The notes: generated by a model from the letters alone, not told the origin. Shown: positions 42,601-54,770, counted from the first letter of the stretch. The stretch is DNA of 64,000 bases from Pegoplata infirma (GCA_963921195.1 OY992540.1:191441576-191505575); one strand, 5' to 3'. Translations and numbers: made by a program.

Positions 42601-43578
42601 TATGTATTAAACAAGCAAACTGTTTTACTGGTAGTTAGTTTTTAAAATATTTTTTCTCAGCAACATGTTGCTAGTCTATTAATGTTCATTTAAAGATGTT
42701 GCTGTTCTTAAAAAAAATCCTTTTTAATGTTCATGTGATTGTTTTTAAAAAAACTTTTAAATTTTACATTTATAATGTGTTCAAATTTATATTTTATTTA
42801 AGAAAAGCTTTTCCACATGTTTAGATACAAACGCCTGCAATAACACAAATTAACTGTTTTAATATTAACAAATTGTTTTTCGATGTTGTTTCCTTTTAAT
42901 TCAATTTCATTTACTTGCTTTTGTTGATATCTGATTGTTTTATCAACATGTTTAGATACATACAAATTAATTGTTTTATCAACATATTTAGATACATACG
43001 AATTAATTATTTTTTCGTAATCGTTTCCAGATTTGTTTTTAAATAATGCACACTTTTATAGATTATTGCCACTTAATGTTTATCAATGTATTTGGTAAAG
43101 TATTTAAAGGGTTTTTAAGTAAACTTTGTCAACTTGTTTAGATACATTTGGGTCTATGTTTTATTTCTTGATTTATTAGTTTTTAAAGATTTATATATTG
43201 TTGAAATTATATATTTTTTTACACTATATTGATTTCTGTTCAATCAATGTCACATAAAATGTTTAGCAACATGTTTAGATACATTTAGATATTTATGGAG
43301 TTGTTTAAATAGATTTGAAGCTATTTTATTGTTTATTAAAACTCATTTTTTAAATACGTATCTTTTCTTGTTAAAAAAATATGTTTATATACATTTTTTT
43401 AATCGAATGCAAATGTTGTTTAATTTATTGTATACATGTTGCTGAACTATTATTTTCAATTTATTTTGATTTTAAAATATTTTTGTTTTAACACTTATTT
43501 TTGCGTTACACCAGTTTTAAATGCTGTTTGTTTTAGGGGATGTATTTGTTTATTTAGTTTTGTTTAGCAACATGTTGC
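39686..43578. repeat. Cluster of the palindrome GCAACATGTTGC flanking exon A
   Basis: Eleven exact copies of this perfect 12-bp palindrome were read at 39686, 39837, 39970, 40078, 40174, 41873, 41888, 41994, 42019, 42660 and 43567. Most are extended to AGCAACATGTTGCT. Several near copies also occur. The first five lie in a locally duplicated unit (AGCAACATGTTGCTTGAGTT, TTGCTTTGTAAAATATGCTA at 39685 and 39969). They lie on both sides of exon A and none lies within it. Further out, CAACATGTTTAGATACA-type words recur (42800-43300). Confidence 0.85.
41001..41802 (-). CDS. Hr4: Candidate upstream coding exon of Hr4 (exon A)
   Basis: Open from ATG at 41800-41802 (context CCAAATG) to a donor C/GTTAGT at 41000, just before the frame's own TAG at 40996-40998. 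The phase-1 end joins exon B's GAATT ATG to read R-I-M-T-L-S-R, in frame with the known Hr4 start. That would add 269 residues. The protein is N/T/S-rich, then proline-rich, then strongly acidic (VEDLNEDEDDEEEDINLS) with a short IIKTPLNKTLLKKC stretch. Codon patterns look coding. I do not recall this exon from other flies. Alternatively it is a separate small gene or a chance low-complexity frame. Confidence 0.5.
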
Positions 43579-45190
43579 TGTATGGTTTAATAAACATTTT
43601 TAAGTCATTTTGTTTTATTTTTTTTTATTAAAAAATATTTTTTGTTTTATTTCTTGTGGCAAAATACAAAAGCCCATACATTATTTTAAAAAATAGGGTT
43701 ATAAAATTTTTTTTAAGAGTTTCGGTTTTCAAAAATGTTTGTAAACATGTTTATATGTTTAAAATGTAGTTAATCGTTATTTTAATGGTATATTTTTAAA
43801 AGTTTTCTTTTCATATATTTTTTTAATTGGTTTATAAATTTCATTACAATTTTATATATTCTAAAAATTTTTCTCATTTTTTTTCAATGTATAATTTTAA
43901 GGCAGTTTAATATTGTTTTTTTTTTTTTGTATTATTTTTTTTTAAGTCTTTCAAGTATATTTTTATGTTTATAATGTAAATTTAAATTTTTTAATTTTAT
44001 GATTTATTTTTTTAAGTTTTTGTAAAAAAAATGGTTTATAAAAACATGTTTTCAAAATTGTTTTTATTTTGTTTCAAATACAATATAAATGCACTTGTGT
44101 TAAGTTTTTATATATATATTTTTTTTATAATTTTTTTATTTTAAATTATTTAAAATGTTTATAAAAATGCCTTTTTTTAATACTTCCAAATGAGTGTTTT
44201 GTTTAACTTTTTTGATGAAAATTATTTTTATTTTTATAAAATTTTTAGTCTTTTTTAAGATTTTCACTGCATAATTTATGTAAGGGACGGATTTTTTTAA
44301 TATGTACAGTTGGTTTTTTATTTTTTTTTTAAAGGTTTGATTTTTTTAATTTATACCAGCAATGGGCTATGAGAACTGTTAAGAAAAATTCACAATTTTA
44401 ATTAGTTTTATTGCTTAAAATAATTTAGAAAAAAAATTTAAATTTTTTCTAAATTATTTTTAATTCATTTATATTTTATCAAAATTCTTTGTAATGTTTT
44501 TTATCAAATTTATTTTTTTATTCGATTTTTATTCATTTTATTTTAATATATTATTTTAAATTCAATTTATAATTGTTTTACATTGTTTTTTTATATATTT
44601 TCAGTTGTTTATTATGAATATTATGATTTATTTGTAAAAAGCTTTATTTTTAAAATTATTGTAATGAAAAAATCAGCCTTTTTTTCGAAAAGAAAGTTAA
44701 ATCCGTTGCAACTTCATCTTTTTTTAATTCTTTTTTTTTTACTAAATCAAATTTCAATTAAAAATTTAATTGTTTCCATTAAAAATTTCATTGGTTCTGT
44801 TAAAAAATTAATTGATTTAATTAAAACATTAATTGAATTTTGTACAATTTTAATTGTGTCAATTTTTGTTATAATTGATTAATTAGAAGTCTTTATTAAC
44901 ACTTCTTATTTTTTTAATAAATTGTATAAAAAATCATGAAAAAATTTATAAATTAATTTTTTTAATAAAAATTTGATTTTTTTTGACTGAAAAAATATGG
45001 AAGCTTCTCTGATTTTTTATTTGGCGGAATAGCTTTGGCCAAACTCGTTAATTTCATAATATTTTTGACAATAATATTTTTAAGAATAATATTTTTAAGA
45101 ATAATCTACAAACTCTTTGCGTTTTTTTTTTTATTTAAAGGAAGATTTAGAAACAATTTGTTTGGCAAAATTTTTGTTTGGGCTCGATTT
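43579..45190. other. AT-rich region upstream of exon A, nothing supported
   Basis: Poly-T-rich sequence. The plus-strand frame at 44583-44882 is hydrophobic (I, L, F) only because of base composition. A phrase of the AATTAAAAATTTAATTG type repeats near 44755-44830. Confidence 0.5.
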
Positions 45191-45600
45191 CTTTACAAAA
45201 TTGCAGTTTATAAAAGCACAAATTTAAAAAAAGCTTTAAAAGCTTTTAATTTTGATTGTTTCTTTAGTAATAGTTTGTGCATTTTATAGAATCACCAGTT
45301 TAAAAAAGCTTTAAAAGCTTTTAATTTTGATTATTTCTTTAGTTATTTTAAGGCGATTTTTTTAATCCTTTGCAAAATTGCAGTTTATAGAAGCACAAAT
45401 TTTAAAAAAGCTTTAAAAGCTTTTAATTCTTTCTTTAGTAATTTTAAGGCGATTGTTTTTTTTATTTTATGAAAGATTTAAAAACATTTTTTTTTGTTTA
45501 GGCTCGTTTCCTTTACAAAAGTGCAGTTTAGAGAAGCACAAATTAAAAAAAAACTTTAAAAGCTTTCAACTTGGATTTTTTTTATTAATTTATTTTAAAA
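45190..45600. repeat. Tandem repeat of about 90-110 bp with palindromic core
   Basis: Four units share AAAGCTTTAAAAGCTTTTAA (palindromic) plus TTTCTTTAGTAATTTTAAGG and, in some, AAAATTGCAGTTTATAGAAG. Unit length varies. Confidence 0.75.
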
Positions 45601-47980
45601 CCCACTTAGTTTGTAACATCTCAAAATAACGTTCTAGATATATTCATGATCTTTAATCCATTTTAAGACGATCTATCGATGTTTGTCCGTCTGTCTGTTA
45701 AAAACACGCTAACTTGCAAAAGAGGCGGTTAAAGCTTGGCATATAAGTTATTTGTCGTTCTCCCGGTCTGTTTGGTATTAAATTTCAGCAAAATTGGTCA
45801 ACGGCTTCTAAAGTTATGAGTATAACAGAGAATTTTAAATGCATTTTTTTCGTAAATTCACGTGTATAAAAACTTAACACATTCAAAAAAAACCTTGTAA
45901 AATGACAGTAAAAGCTTGTTATTTTTATTTTTTTTACCTCCTATTTGACAAGAATTTTTAGTAATTTGACAATCTTTTTACCAAAAATTTTGTATTTTAC
46001 AAGCTTTTTACCAATTAAATTGTAAATTTACAATTTTTTTGACGCGATAAAACTTACAAGGAACTCTCGTGACTTTACTGGATTTGTTGCTCACTCCTAT
46101 TTTACGAGAATTCCTAGTAAAAATGACGACGTTTTTTGTAATTTTACCAGCTTTTTATCAAAGAACTTTTTTGGCGCAATAAAACTTACAAGGAATTCTC
46201 GTTTATTTACTAATTTTTTTTTTGTAAAATTACCTTGGAAATTTGTAAAATTACAAAAAAAAAATTGTAGAAGTACAAAAAAATTGTAAAATTAAATTTC
46301 CATCGAAAATTTTTTGTTAAAAACCCAGGAAAATTGTCAAATATTGGTAAAATGGGATTACAAGATTTTTTCTAGTAATTTGACAAGGCTTTTTTATACC
46401 CTCCACTTAGTGATAGACGGTATATATAAGTTTGTCATTCCGTTTGTAACTCATCGAAATATCGGTCTGGGACCCCATAAAGTATATATATTCATGATGC
46501 CCAATCGATTTTAAGACATTCTAGCGATGTCCGTCTGTCCGTCAGTGGAAAATGCTAACACGGACAAAATATTGCACAGAGATGACTGAAACTTAACATA
46601 TTTATTGGAAGTTCTCCCGAGAAGTTTGGTATTGCATTTGAGCGATATCGGTTCAGCGGTTCAAAAGTTATGAACGAAAATGTAAGGACACCTCAAAAAT
46701 TTTAGTACATTCAACATAACCTAAAAATACAAAATGCTTTAATTCGGATGCTGGTTGACATATGTGAACATAATTGAACACCAAATGGTATTTAAACAAG
46801 TACGAACATATTTTTTGACAAAAAAAGAAAAAAATCGCGGATTTTTTTTACCAAAATTTTTTTTTCGCGGAATTTTTTTTTTTTTTTTCAAAAGTAATTT
46901 TCTTTTAAATAAAGTTTTTTGCAATAATCTTTTTGAAATTGTGGAGGGTATCACTACATTCGGCAAGGCCAAATTTAACTTTTTTACTTGTTTTTAATTG
47001 TACGGTCGGGATGGCACTGAGTTTCAGAAAAATCGGTCCAGGGGTTTAATATTTATGAGCGAAACCGTGAACTTTGAATGCTATTAAAAATGTCGCTCAA
47101 AAAATAATTACAATTAAAAAACAAAATAACTCAAAAAAAGTGTTTTTTACAAAAATTACAAAAAAAAGTTTTTTTTTTACAAAAATTACAAAAAAATGTT
47201 TTTTTTTTACAAAAATTATTAAAAATTTTTTACATTAAAAAAAAAAACTCTAAACAAAATTTTTTTGTCACTCAAAAAAATTAAATTTAAAATAAATACA
47301 CTCAAAAAAGTTTTTTTTTTTTTTACAAAAATTAGTAAAAACTTTTTTCAACCACTAAAAAGAATACACTCAAAAATAAAAAAATCCAAAAAAAAAAAAA
47401 TTTTTTTGTCACTCAAAAAAAATTTTAAAAAATTTTTGTTTACAAATAAATGTTTTTTTTTCAAAAATTATTAAACATTTTTTACATTAAAAAAAAACTC
47501 TAAACAAAATTTTTTTGTCACTCAAAAAAATTAAATTTAAAAAAATACACTCAAAAAAGTTTTTTTTTTACAAAAATTAGTAAAAACATTTTTCAACCAC
47601 TAAAAAGAATACACTCAAAAATAAAAAAATCCAAAAAAAAAAATTTTTTTGTCATTAAAAAAAAAATTTAAAAATTTTTTTTACAAAATTTATTAAAAAA
47701 CCGGTTTTAACCAAAATCAAATTTTCTAAGCAAAATTTTCACAAAATTTGTTTAAGTGTTTTTGACACTGTAAAAAATGTTTACACTCAAAAAAAAAAAA
47801 AAGAAAAAGTAATTTTTACACTCAAAAACTTTTTTTCCAAAAATTATTAAAAAAAACCTTTTTATTTTTACAAAAAAATATTTTATACGTTAAAAACATT
47901 ACAATACAAAAAGTTAATCATATGTTTCAGGCATTGTAAAGGTTAATTATGAAATCAAACAAGTCGAATTCTACTTGTGA
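45600..47980 (+). mobile_element. Degenerate mini-me-like sequence with a younger copy inserted (45.6-48.0 kb)
   Basis: An old copy begins near 45605 (AGTTTGTAACATCTC, TTTGTCCGTCTGTCTG) and seems to resume near 47000 (TTTCAGAAAAATCGGTCCAG). The younger copy at 46395-46991 has TATACCCTCCACTTAGTGAT, GTCATTCCGTTTGTAAC, GTCCGTCTGTCCGTC, GGAGGGTATCACTACATTCG and the 3' hairpin-like ATTCGGCAAGGCCAAAT. A 250-bp tandem duplication of A/T runs follows (47216 to 47465, repeated from 47466). Confidence 0.6.
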
Positions 47981-48050
47981 AATAATTTTGAATAAATTTT
48001 TTGTAAAATTTGTAAAATTTGTATTTTTTTAAATTTTTTTATTTATTTAT

Positions 48051-48128
48051 TCCCGTGGTATCACAATGGACCTCAGAGTCTACGTGTGTTGACGTAAAAC
48101 GTCAGCAGCCACTTACAACCTAACCTAA
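48051..48128 (+). mobile_element. 5'-truncated copy of the 24.1 kb retrotransposon
   Basis: These 78 bases match 29219-29296, the 3' UTR and tail, with no difference I can see, and end with two CCTAA units. Only the last part was copied, the typical 5' truncation of target-primed reverse transcription. AAATTTTTTTAT occurs at 48031-48042 and 48127-48138 and may be the target duplication, with 8 extra bases at the 5' junction. Confidence 0.9.
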
Positions 48129-48299
48129 ATTTTTTTATGTAAAGTTTCTTTTTTAAAATTTTTTAATCAAATTAAAAAATTTGAAAAAGTTATAAAATTC
48201 TTTCAGCAAAGTAATTTTTGAATTTTTTAATTTTGAAAAAAAAAATTAAATTAAAAAGTCAAAATTTGTTCCTTAATCCATCAATTTGAACAAAGACTA

Positions 48300-49380
48300 T
48301 TTTTTGAAATTTCTAAAAAGTGTCTGCCTTAAACTGCACTTTAAAATATCCATTCTGTAGGCAAAAAACATATTTTAGAAGTGATTGTTTTAGAATCAAT
48401 TAAAAAAAATCCAAAATAATTTTTAATAATTTTAAAATGTGACTTTTTTTATAAAGATTTTTATATAAATAATAATTTTTTTTTGTCAACACACAAAAAT
48501 TTTTTTTTCCATGAACGATTTTCATAGTATTTATGAACAAATTCATACAATTTATTAACTTTTTCATAATGTTTATAAACATTTTCATAGTATTTATGAA
48601 TAAATCATAATATGCATGTGAAATTTAAGAATTTTTAACATTTTTCATAAATACTATGAAAAAGTTTATAAATATTATGAAAAAGTTAATAAATTGTATG
48701 AATTTGTTCATAAATACTATGAAAATCGTTCATGGAAAAAAAAAATTTTGTGTGAACAATTATAATTTTTAAATTTTTTTTTTTTTTTTTAGATTTTCAA
48801 AAGTTTTGAATGTCCTCCTGTGTCTTAAACTGCACTTTTGCCACTCAATTTTGATAACCCAAAAACTTATTCCAGAAGTGGTTGTTTTAGAATCGATTTT
48901 AAAAAAACAAAGTTATTTGTTATAATTTTAAATTTTGATTATTTTTTTGTTTTTTTTTGTTTAATTACAAAAAATTATCTCCCTTAAACTGTACTTTCGC
49001 CTTTTATTTTTGATTTAAAAAAAAAAACTATTCTAGAACCGGTTGTTTTAGACTCAATTTAAACAAAATGCAAAGTTATTTTTTATTTTTTTTTACGAAA
49101 TACTGCCCTTTTGCCACAAAAAATTGTCTCCCTTAAACTGCACTTTCGCCTTTTATTTTTGATTTAAAAAAAAAATATTCTAGAACCGGTTGTTTTAGAC
49201 TCAATTTAAACAAAATCCAAAGTTATTTGTAATAATTTTAAAATGTGATTATTTTTTTACGAAAAACTTCTCTTTTGCCACTTAAATTTTGATTACCAAA
49301 AAACCAATTCTAGAAGCGGTTGTTTTTGAATCGATTAAAAAAAATCCAAAGTTATTTGTAATAATTTTGAAATGTGATTA
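48300..49380. repeat. About five diverged 125-150 bp tandem units, one broken by a hairpin
   Basis: Each unit contains CCTTAAACTGCACTTT, then AGAAGTGGTTGTTTTAGAAT or AGAACCGGTTGTTTTAGACT, then CAAAGTTATTTGTAATAATT. Starts are near 48326, 48821, 48983, 49131 and 49262. The hairpin at 48484-48760 separates the first unit from the rest. Confidence 0.75.
48484..48760. repeat. Near-perfect hairpin with arms of about 115-120 bases
   Basis: The left arm includes TTCCATGAACGATTTTCATA, GAACAAATTCATACAATTTA and TTCATAGTATTTATGAATAA. The right arm carries the same order in reverse complement (TAAATTGTATGAATTTGTTC, TATGAAAATCGTTCATGGAA) with only a few mismatches. The loop is about 40-45 bases (near 48600-48645). 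It is probably a young foldback or MITE insertion; its RNA would be long double strand. Confidence 0.85.
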
Positions 49381-49613
49381 AGCTTTTATAGTATTATTTT
49401 TTTTATTTGTAGTATTATTTATTAGTTTTGTTATTTATGAGATCTGTTAAAACTTATAGTTTATTTAAATATTATATTTTTTTTATTTAAAATTAGGTTT
49501 TTTTTTTTGTTAAATAATTTATTTTTTTTTTGTATGAGTTATGTTTTTATTGTTTCTTCTATTTTTATATATTTTTTATTATTTTTTTTTATTTTTTTTT
49601 TTATTTTTTTTTT

Positions 49614-49648
<35 letters not shown>

Positions 49649-51990
49649 TTTTTTTTTTTATTTTTTTTTTTATTTTTTTAATAATTTATTTTCATCGGTG
49701 CCAACAACAACTTGATTTGATTTTTTTATCATAATAATTCCAATTTGTTTTTAATAATAATTTTTTTTAAAAAATATTTTTTTTTAATAATTTCAATAAA
49801 CACCTTAACACTTTGTTACAAAAAACACTAAAATTCCAAAAAAAAAATTTGAAATTTTTTTAACATTTTTTTATAAATTAATTTATTTATTTTTTATTTT
49901 CAATATTTCTTTATTAAGAAAAAAAGTCAATTATTTAAAAACGCGCGCGAATTATTTAATTATTTATAATATTAATTTTTTTAACAATTTAATTATTTTC
50001 TTTCTCATTAAACGTCATTCAAATGAAAGCAAAATTTTCAAAACCGCCGTTAATCAATTGGTATGATTTAAACACTAAACATTACACCGCCAGACGTTTT
50101 AAAGTAATAACACTATAAAAATGCTTTTTTAGACATCAAGCGCCATATAATATATCAACATATTGAATGTACGGGAGCCTCATAATAGGCAAAGAAAGCC
50201 CATATATCCAAAAAAAGCCAAACATTAAATGTTACCGTTAGAGTTTTTATATAGTTAATGGAAAATGTAATGTTAGAGTAAGAGTTTTTATGTAAAAAAA
50301 AAAAATTAGAAAAAATAATTTAAAAACACACACACACGAAAAAAGTTCTTTCTTTTCTGTTATATTTCTATTTTAACTATTTGTAGTTGTATTAGTTGTA
50401 GTTGTAAGTAACAAAAAAATAAATAGATAACCGCGTTAAACGTGCGTTTATGCGAACGGTTTAAAGTGAAATGAAAGGAGTCAACGAAAGAAAGCCACCA
50501 ACAAGCGCCAAAAACTATTTTATTTGAAAAAATCCAATCCAACAACACAAACAAAAAAAAAAATCAACCATAAACATATGAGTAGAGTAGTTTTAAAACA
50601 AAAAAAAAAAGAAACAAAAACCTACATAAAAAATTCAAAACTTTTATTATTTCTTCTTTTCTGTTTATAACACAAAAATGTTAGTTTGTTAAAAAAAACT
50701 ACAAAAAAGCATTAGTTTAAATAGTTTTTACAAGAGCATAGACAAATTATAACAAAAAAAAAGAGTTTCACCTACACTCCCGCTCATAGAAAAGAAAAAT
50801 AACTGTTAACAACTAAAAAAAAAGAGAAAGAGAAAAAAAGAAAGCTTTGCTTGTTTTAAAAAAGAAAAACTATTCAACATTAAAAAAAAACAACCATAAG
50901 CTTTAACAAAAAAATTTACAGTTAAAGAAAATTCACTTAAAAAAACATAACAAAAAAAAGCTTTAATTTCCCTAAACTAAAGAGTAAAGAGAAAATTAAA
51001 AATCTTACTCTTTCTCTAACCCAAAAATTTTCTCTGTGTTAAATAACATTAAACAAAAAGCTTTTATGGTTGTGTGCCACTAAAAATGAAGTTGCCGGTA
51101 TTTATTTATCTCTCTCTCTGTATTTAATAACATTGTTTACATTTTATTTTATCAGGTTTATAGAGGTTTATATACTAAAATAAAATTACCGGTTGTTTAG
51201 AGAAAAAAAAAGCTTTTATAGTTATATGTTTTACTGTTAATTTTATGTTTTCTTATAATTCTCTTTTGTTTTTTATTTCTCTCTCTCTCTCTCTTTCTCT
51301 TTATTTTATTGTCATATTAATATCACTCATACTTGATGCTTTTTTCAGTTACTTTTTTTATTAATATTAGAAAAGCTTTTCTTTACTTTTTTTTTTATTT
51401 TTATACTCCTATTTGAAATTTCTTTTCCTGTTTTAGTTTTTTTTTATATTTATGCATTTTATTGCATAAAAAAACTGCATAATACTTTTTTATATGTATT
51501 TTTTTTCTCTAGCTTTATAAGTTCCATATTACGTGTTTTTGTAATGTAATGTTTTCAAGTTTGTGTGTGTGTGTGTTTCTATGTCTGTCTGTCGTTTTTC
51601 TTCTTGTGTGCTTGTGCCCCAGTGTCGTTGCAAGTCATTTGTTGTTAATGTTACTTTGTTTCAGGTTTTGTGTAATTTTTTTTTTCATTTCGCTTTTCTT
51701 ATCTTGTCGTTTTTATTTTATTTTTCAAATTGTGGTATTAAATAACACAATTTGAAGTTGCTGGTTTTTACTTCCTGATATATTAAATTTTGCCGTTTTT
51801 ATTTCTGTCTTTCAAATCACTTTTATTTTTATTTCAATAATCATGATTTAAAAACTGAACTAAAAAATTGTTATAAAGTTTCTGGTTTCAATACGAATGA
51901 AGATATGTATGTATGTAGCTTCAAATATTTGCCAGATTGCCAGACTACAAAAACAAGTTAATTAGCTGCCATACTAGAGCGGTATTTTTT
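49381..51990. other. AT-rich region with poly-T and (CT)n/(GT)n tracts; possible 5' region of Hr4
   Basis: A run of T-only blocks covers about 49560-49680. A (CT)9 tract lies at 51279-51295 (GAGAGA on the Hr4 strand, the kind of site bound by GAGA factor). A (GT)n run starts near 51561. No gene is recognised. If exon A is used, a promoter and 5' UTR for it should lie upstream, and could be here, but nothing proves it. Confidence 0.4.
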
Positions 51991-52223
51991 TTAACTCTTG
52001 ATTTTTCCAACTGTCCGAACAAATTGTAATTCTCCTGGACCTAAAACTTATGTGATACACACTTTTTTAACCCATGGCACCCGGCTATCAAGGTTTTGGT
52101 TCAAAAAAAAAATTAAAAATATGTCCTCCGATACCTCAAAAAAAAAAAAAAAAAAAAAATTTATTGAACGGTTTTCAAGATATCGCTATTTGAAATTTGC
52201 AAAAAATGGCGATTTTTTTCCTA

Positions 52224-52930
52224 CACAGAAAAAAAACGAATTGTTATATTGACCCCCATTTTTGTGATTACAATTAACTTTTTCACTGAAAGTGCTCCTA
52301 TACGGAAATTTGTGATATCAACTAACGTTTGTAAATATTGATTGTTGAAAAAAATGTAAACAAATTGATAAACGAGTTTGTAATAGTTCTCTAAAATTGT
52401 TATTTGTATTGACAAACGTACAAAATCTTAAATTTTTTTTCAACAAAGAAATTCAACAAACACAAACATAATTTATTGATCTGACAAACGTAAAAAATCT
52501 TATTTTTTTTTCAACAAAGAAATTCAACAAACACAAAAACCATAGAGAAACATAGAGGCGAAGGTGAAAGAAAAAATAATATCACTATCTTTTTCTAATT
52601 TCTCACACGTACGTTGTCGATGTGAATTCACCACACAATACATGTTTACAAGTCGTACTTTGTCAACAAATACATGTATACAAGTTGTACTTTGACAACT
52701 CAATTTTTGACGCCTTCGCCTCTATGTTTCTCTATGACAAAAACTATTTGTTGACATGATAAAATAATTTTGAAATAAAATTACTTGACTAAGTTTGTTG
52801 AAAACAAAATCGAAATTTTGTATTATGGACTAACTGGCGGCCGTTTTTACTAAATGTTTGGTTGATATCATGTTTGGTTGATTTACAATTGATGTTTGTT
52901 GATTTAAATTTGACGATTTTATTTTCTGTG
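52224..52930. mobile_element. 707-bp Tc1/mariner-like MITE with TA duplication
   Basis: CACAGAAAAAAAACG and ATTTTATTTTCTGTG are terminal repeats flanked by TA (52222-52223 and 52931-52932). Inside, GACAAACGTA.AAAATCTTA and AACAAAGAAATTCAACAAAC are duplicated in tandem (52410-52540). A hAT-type MITE is nested at 52541-52736. Confidence 0.7.
52541..52736. mobile_element. 196-bp hAT-type MITE, copy 2, perfect 8-bp duplication
   Basis: The terminal repeats (24 bases, perfect) begin CATAGAGAAACATAGAGG. The 8-bp duplication ACAAAAAC is exact at 52533-52540 and 52737-52744. The interior matches copy 1 at 6976-7173, including TTTCTCACACGTACGTTG and ACATGTATACAAGTTGTAC. No coding capacity. Confidence 0.9.
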
Positions 52931-53645
52931 TACGTTCAAGAAATTTTTTAAAACAAATCTTAAATTTGTTTTCCTTGACGCTTTTATAAAGCTTGAGACG
53001 AACTTTCATTTAATCTTAATTTGAGTCAAATCCGATAACTTTTACTCGTGGCACCCTGCGAACAATATTTTGGATTTTTGGTAAAAATTTCGTAAAACTT
53101 TTGGAAAATTTGAAACCTTGATTGAAAGGCTGCAAGGCTTAAAATGATCCGATTTGGCTCAAATAGAGTTTAAATGAAAGTTTGTTTATAGCTTTATGAA
53201 AGGGTCAATGAAAAAAAAAGTTTGAGTTGAGATTATTTTAAAAAAAAAAATCTTGAACGTAGAAAAAATCGCCATTTTTGGAAATTTTTTCAAATTTTAA
53301 ATTAGGATTTCTCGAAAACCGGACAATCGGACGATTCTATTTTTTTTGATATTTCGCGACCTTGGGACAACAAGGTTCTATCTGTGCCTATTTCTTTAAG
53401 AACCTTGTTGTTCTAAGGTCTCGATTTGCAAGATATTTATTTTTAATTTTTCATAAATTCAAAATATTGTTAGAAAATTTCTAAAAATCCAAAAATCGGA
53501 AGATTCGGACGATTCTATTTTTTTGATATTTGCAAGATATTTATTTTTAATTTTTCATAAATTCAAAATTTTGTTGGAAATTTTCTAAAAATCCAAAATT
53601 TTGATTGAAGGGCGGACATGAGCGGATTAGTGCGTGATTCACGTA

Positions 53646-54727
53646 CACTCAAAAAAAAAGTGAACTAAAATCTGGGAAAATTAACTCAATTTTGAGAAAA
53701 AGAGGGAATGATTTGGCTGCAAATATTTTTTTTCTTGGTTTTAGTTCATAATGTTCCCAAAAATAAGGAAAACAAAGTTATTTCATTTTAAGCCAATTTT
53801 AACTAGAAAATGGGAAAAATTATACTTTACATTTTAGAAATAGATTGGGTCTAGACCCTGGACCCATGGGTTCGGACCCCATTTAACTCGAGACCCTGTT
53901 GGATCCTTTAAGGGTCCCCATAGATTTTGAAACAAAACTTGTGCCCGTTTCGCTCTAACTTGCTTAGTTTTTGATATACAGAAATAAGGGGCCTGATAGG
54001 GTCTTGAGAATCTTAAAAACCGGATAACTCAAAAACTAATAATCGGAGGGCTTTCGGGTATTTTGCGGAAGTGTTCTACGAGTCAAGAGCTACAAAAATG
54101 CCGTTGGACCTTTTCTCGTGTTGGCAGTATTTACCGAGATATGTGCATATATAAAATCTCGGGAATTTCAAATTTTAGATCTAAAATTAGGGTCTTGAGA
54201 CCCCGACAGATATGCAGAGCTAGGCTATTCCATATTTTTCTTTGTAGTCTTTCTTTTGAAAATTTCATCCGTTTCGCTCTATCTCGCTTAGTTTTCGAGA
54301 TATCGCCATTTTGAATTTTTAACTAAATTTTAAGAAGTTATTTACTAAATTCTCAGAAGTCATTAACTAAATTCTAAGAAGTACACTTCCTCAATTCAAA
54401 GAAGAGAAATACGATGATGTTTTTTTTAGTAAATTTTATCTAAACTTGAACTAAATTGTTTTTTAAGAAATATGTCTTAAAAATAAAGACACGATTGTTA
54501 GATTTGTGGAAAATTTCTTTGGCAGTAAGAATTTTTTTCCTAATATTAAAAAAATCCATTTAAAGAAAACTATGAACTAATTATAAGTAAATGAACTAAA
54601 AATTTTTCCTCATAGTTAAGAAAATTTCTCATTTTTAAGTTAAATTTAACTAAATTTTAGGAAAATTCATGATAAATTTTCAAAGACATTTTTTCCTTAA
54701 TTTTAGTTATGTCTTTTTTTTTCAGTG
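53646..54727 (+). mobile_element. 1.08 kb Tc1/mariner-like MITE, copy 2
   Basis: CACTCAAAAAAAAAGTG and CTTTTTTTTTCAGTG ends are flanked by TA (53644-53645 and 54728-54729). Internal phrases are ATTGGGTCTAGACCCTGGAC, CCATGGGTTCGGACCCC, TCCGTTTCGCTCTATCTCGC and AAGTACACTTCCTCAATTC. An 83-codon frame inside (54063-54314) recurs in copy 3 but is not supported as a gene. Confidence 0.85.
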
Positions 54728-54770
54728 TATGTATAATATGCGTGAGTGTAACGAAAACTCAATTTTACTC

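Larger units (their letters stand above)
51990..53640. repeat. Old foldback carrying two nested MITEs
   Basis: GAACTTTCATTTAATCTTAA near 53003 and TTAAATGAAAGTTTGTTTAT near 53172 are inverted arms about an axis near 53080. Related phrases (CTCGTGGCACCCTG and CATGGCACCCGG) occur at 53046 and 52072. The elements at 52224-52930 and 52541-52736 lie inside. The short palindrome AACAAGGTTC / GAACCTTGTT occurs near 53370-53415. Confidence 0.5.

Noticed and set aside
39212..49734. Long F/L/I-rich frames (39212, 44583, 49507) as membrane proteins
   Set aside because: They arise from poly-T tracts, have no non-homopolymer content and no matching neighbours.
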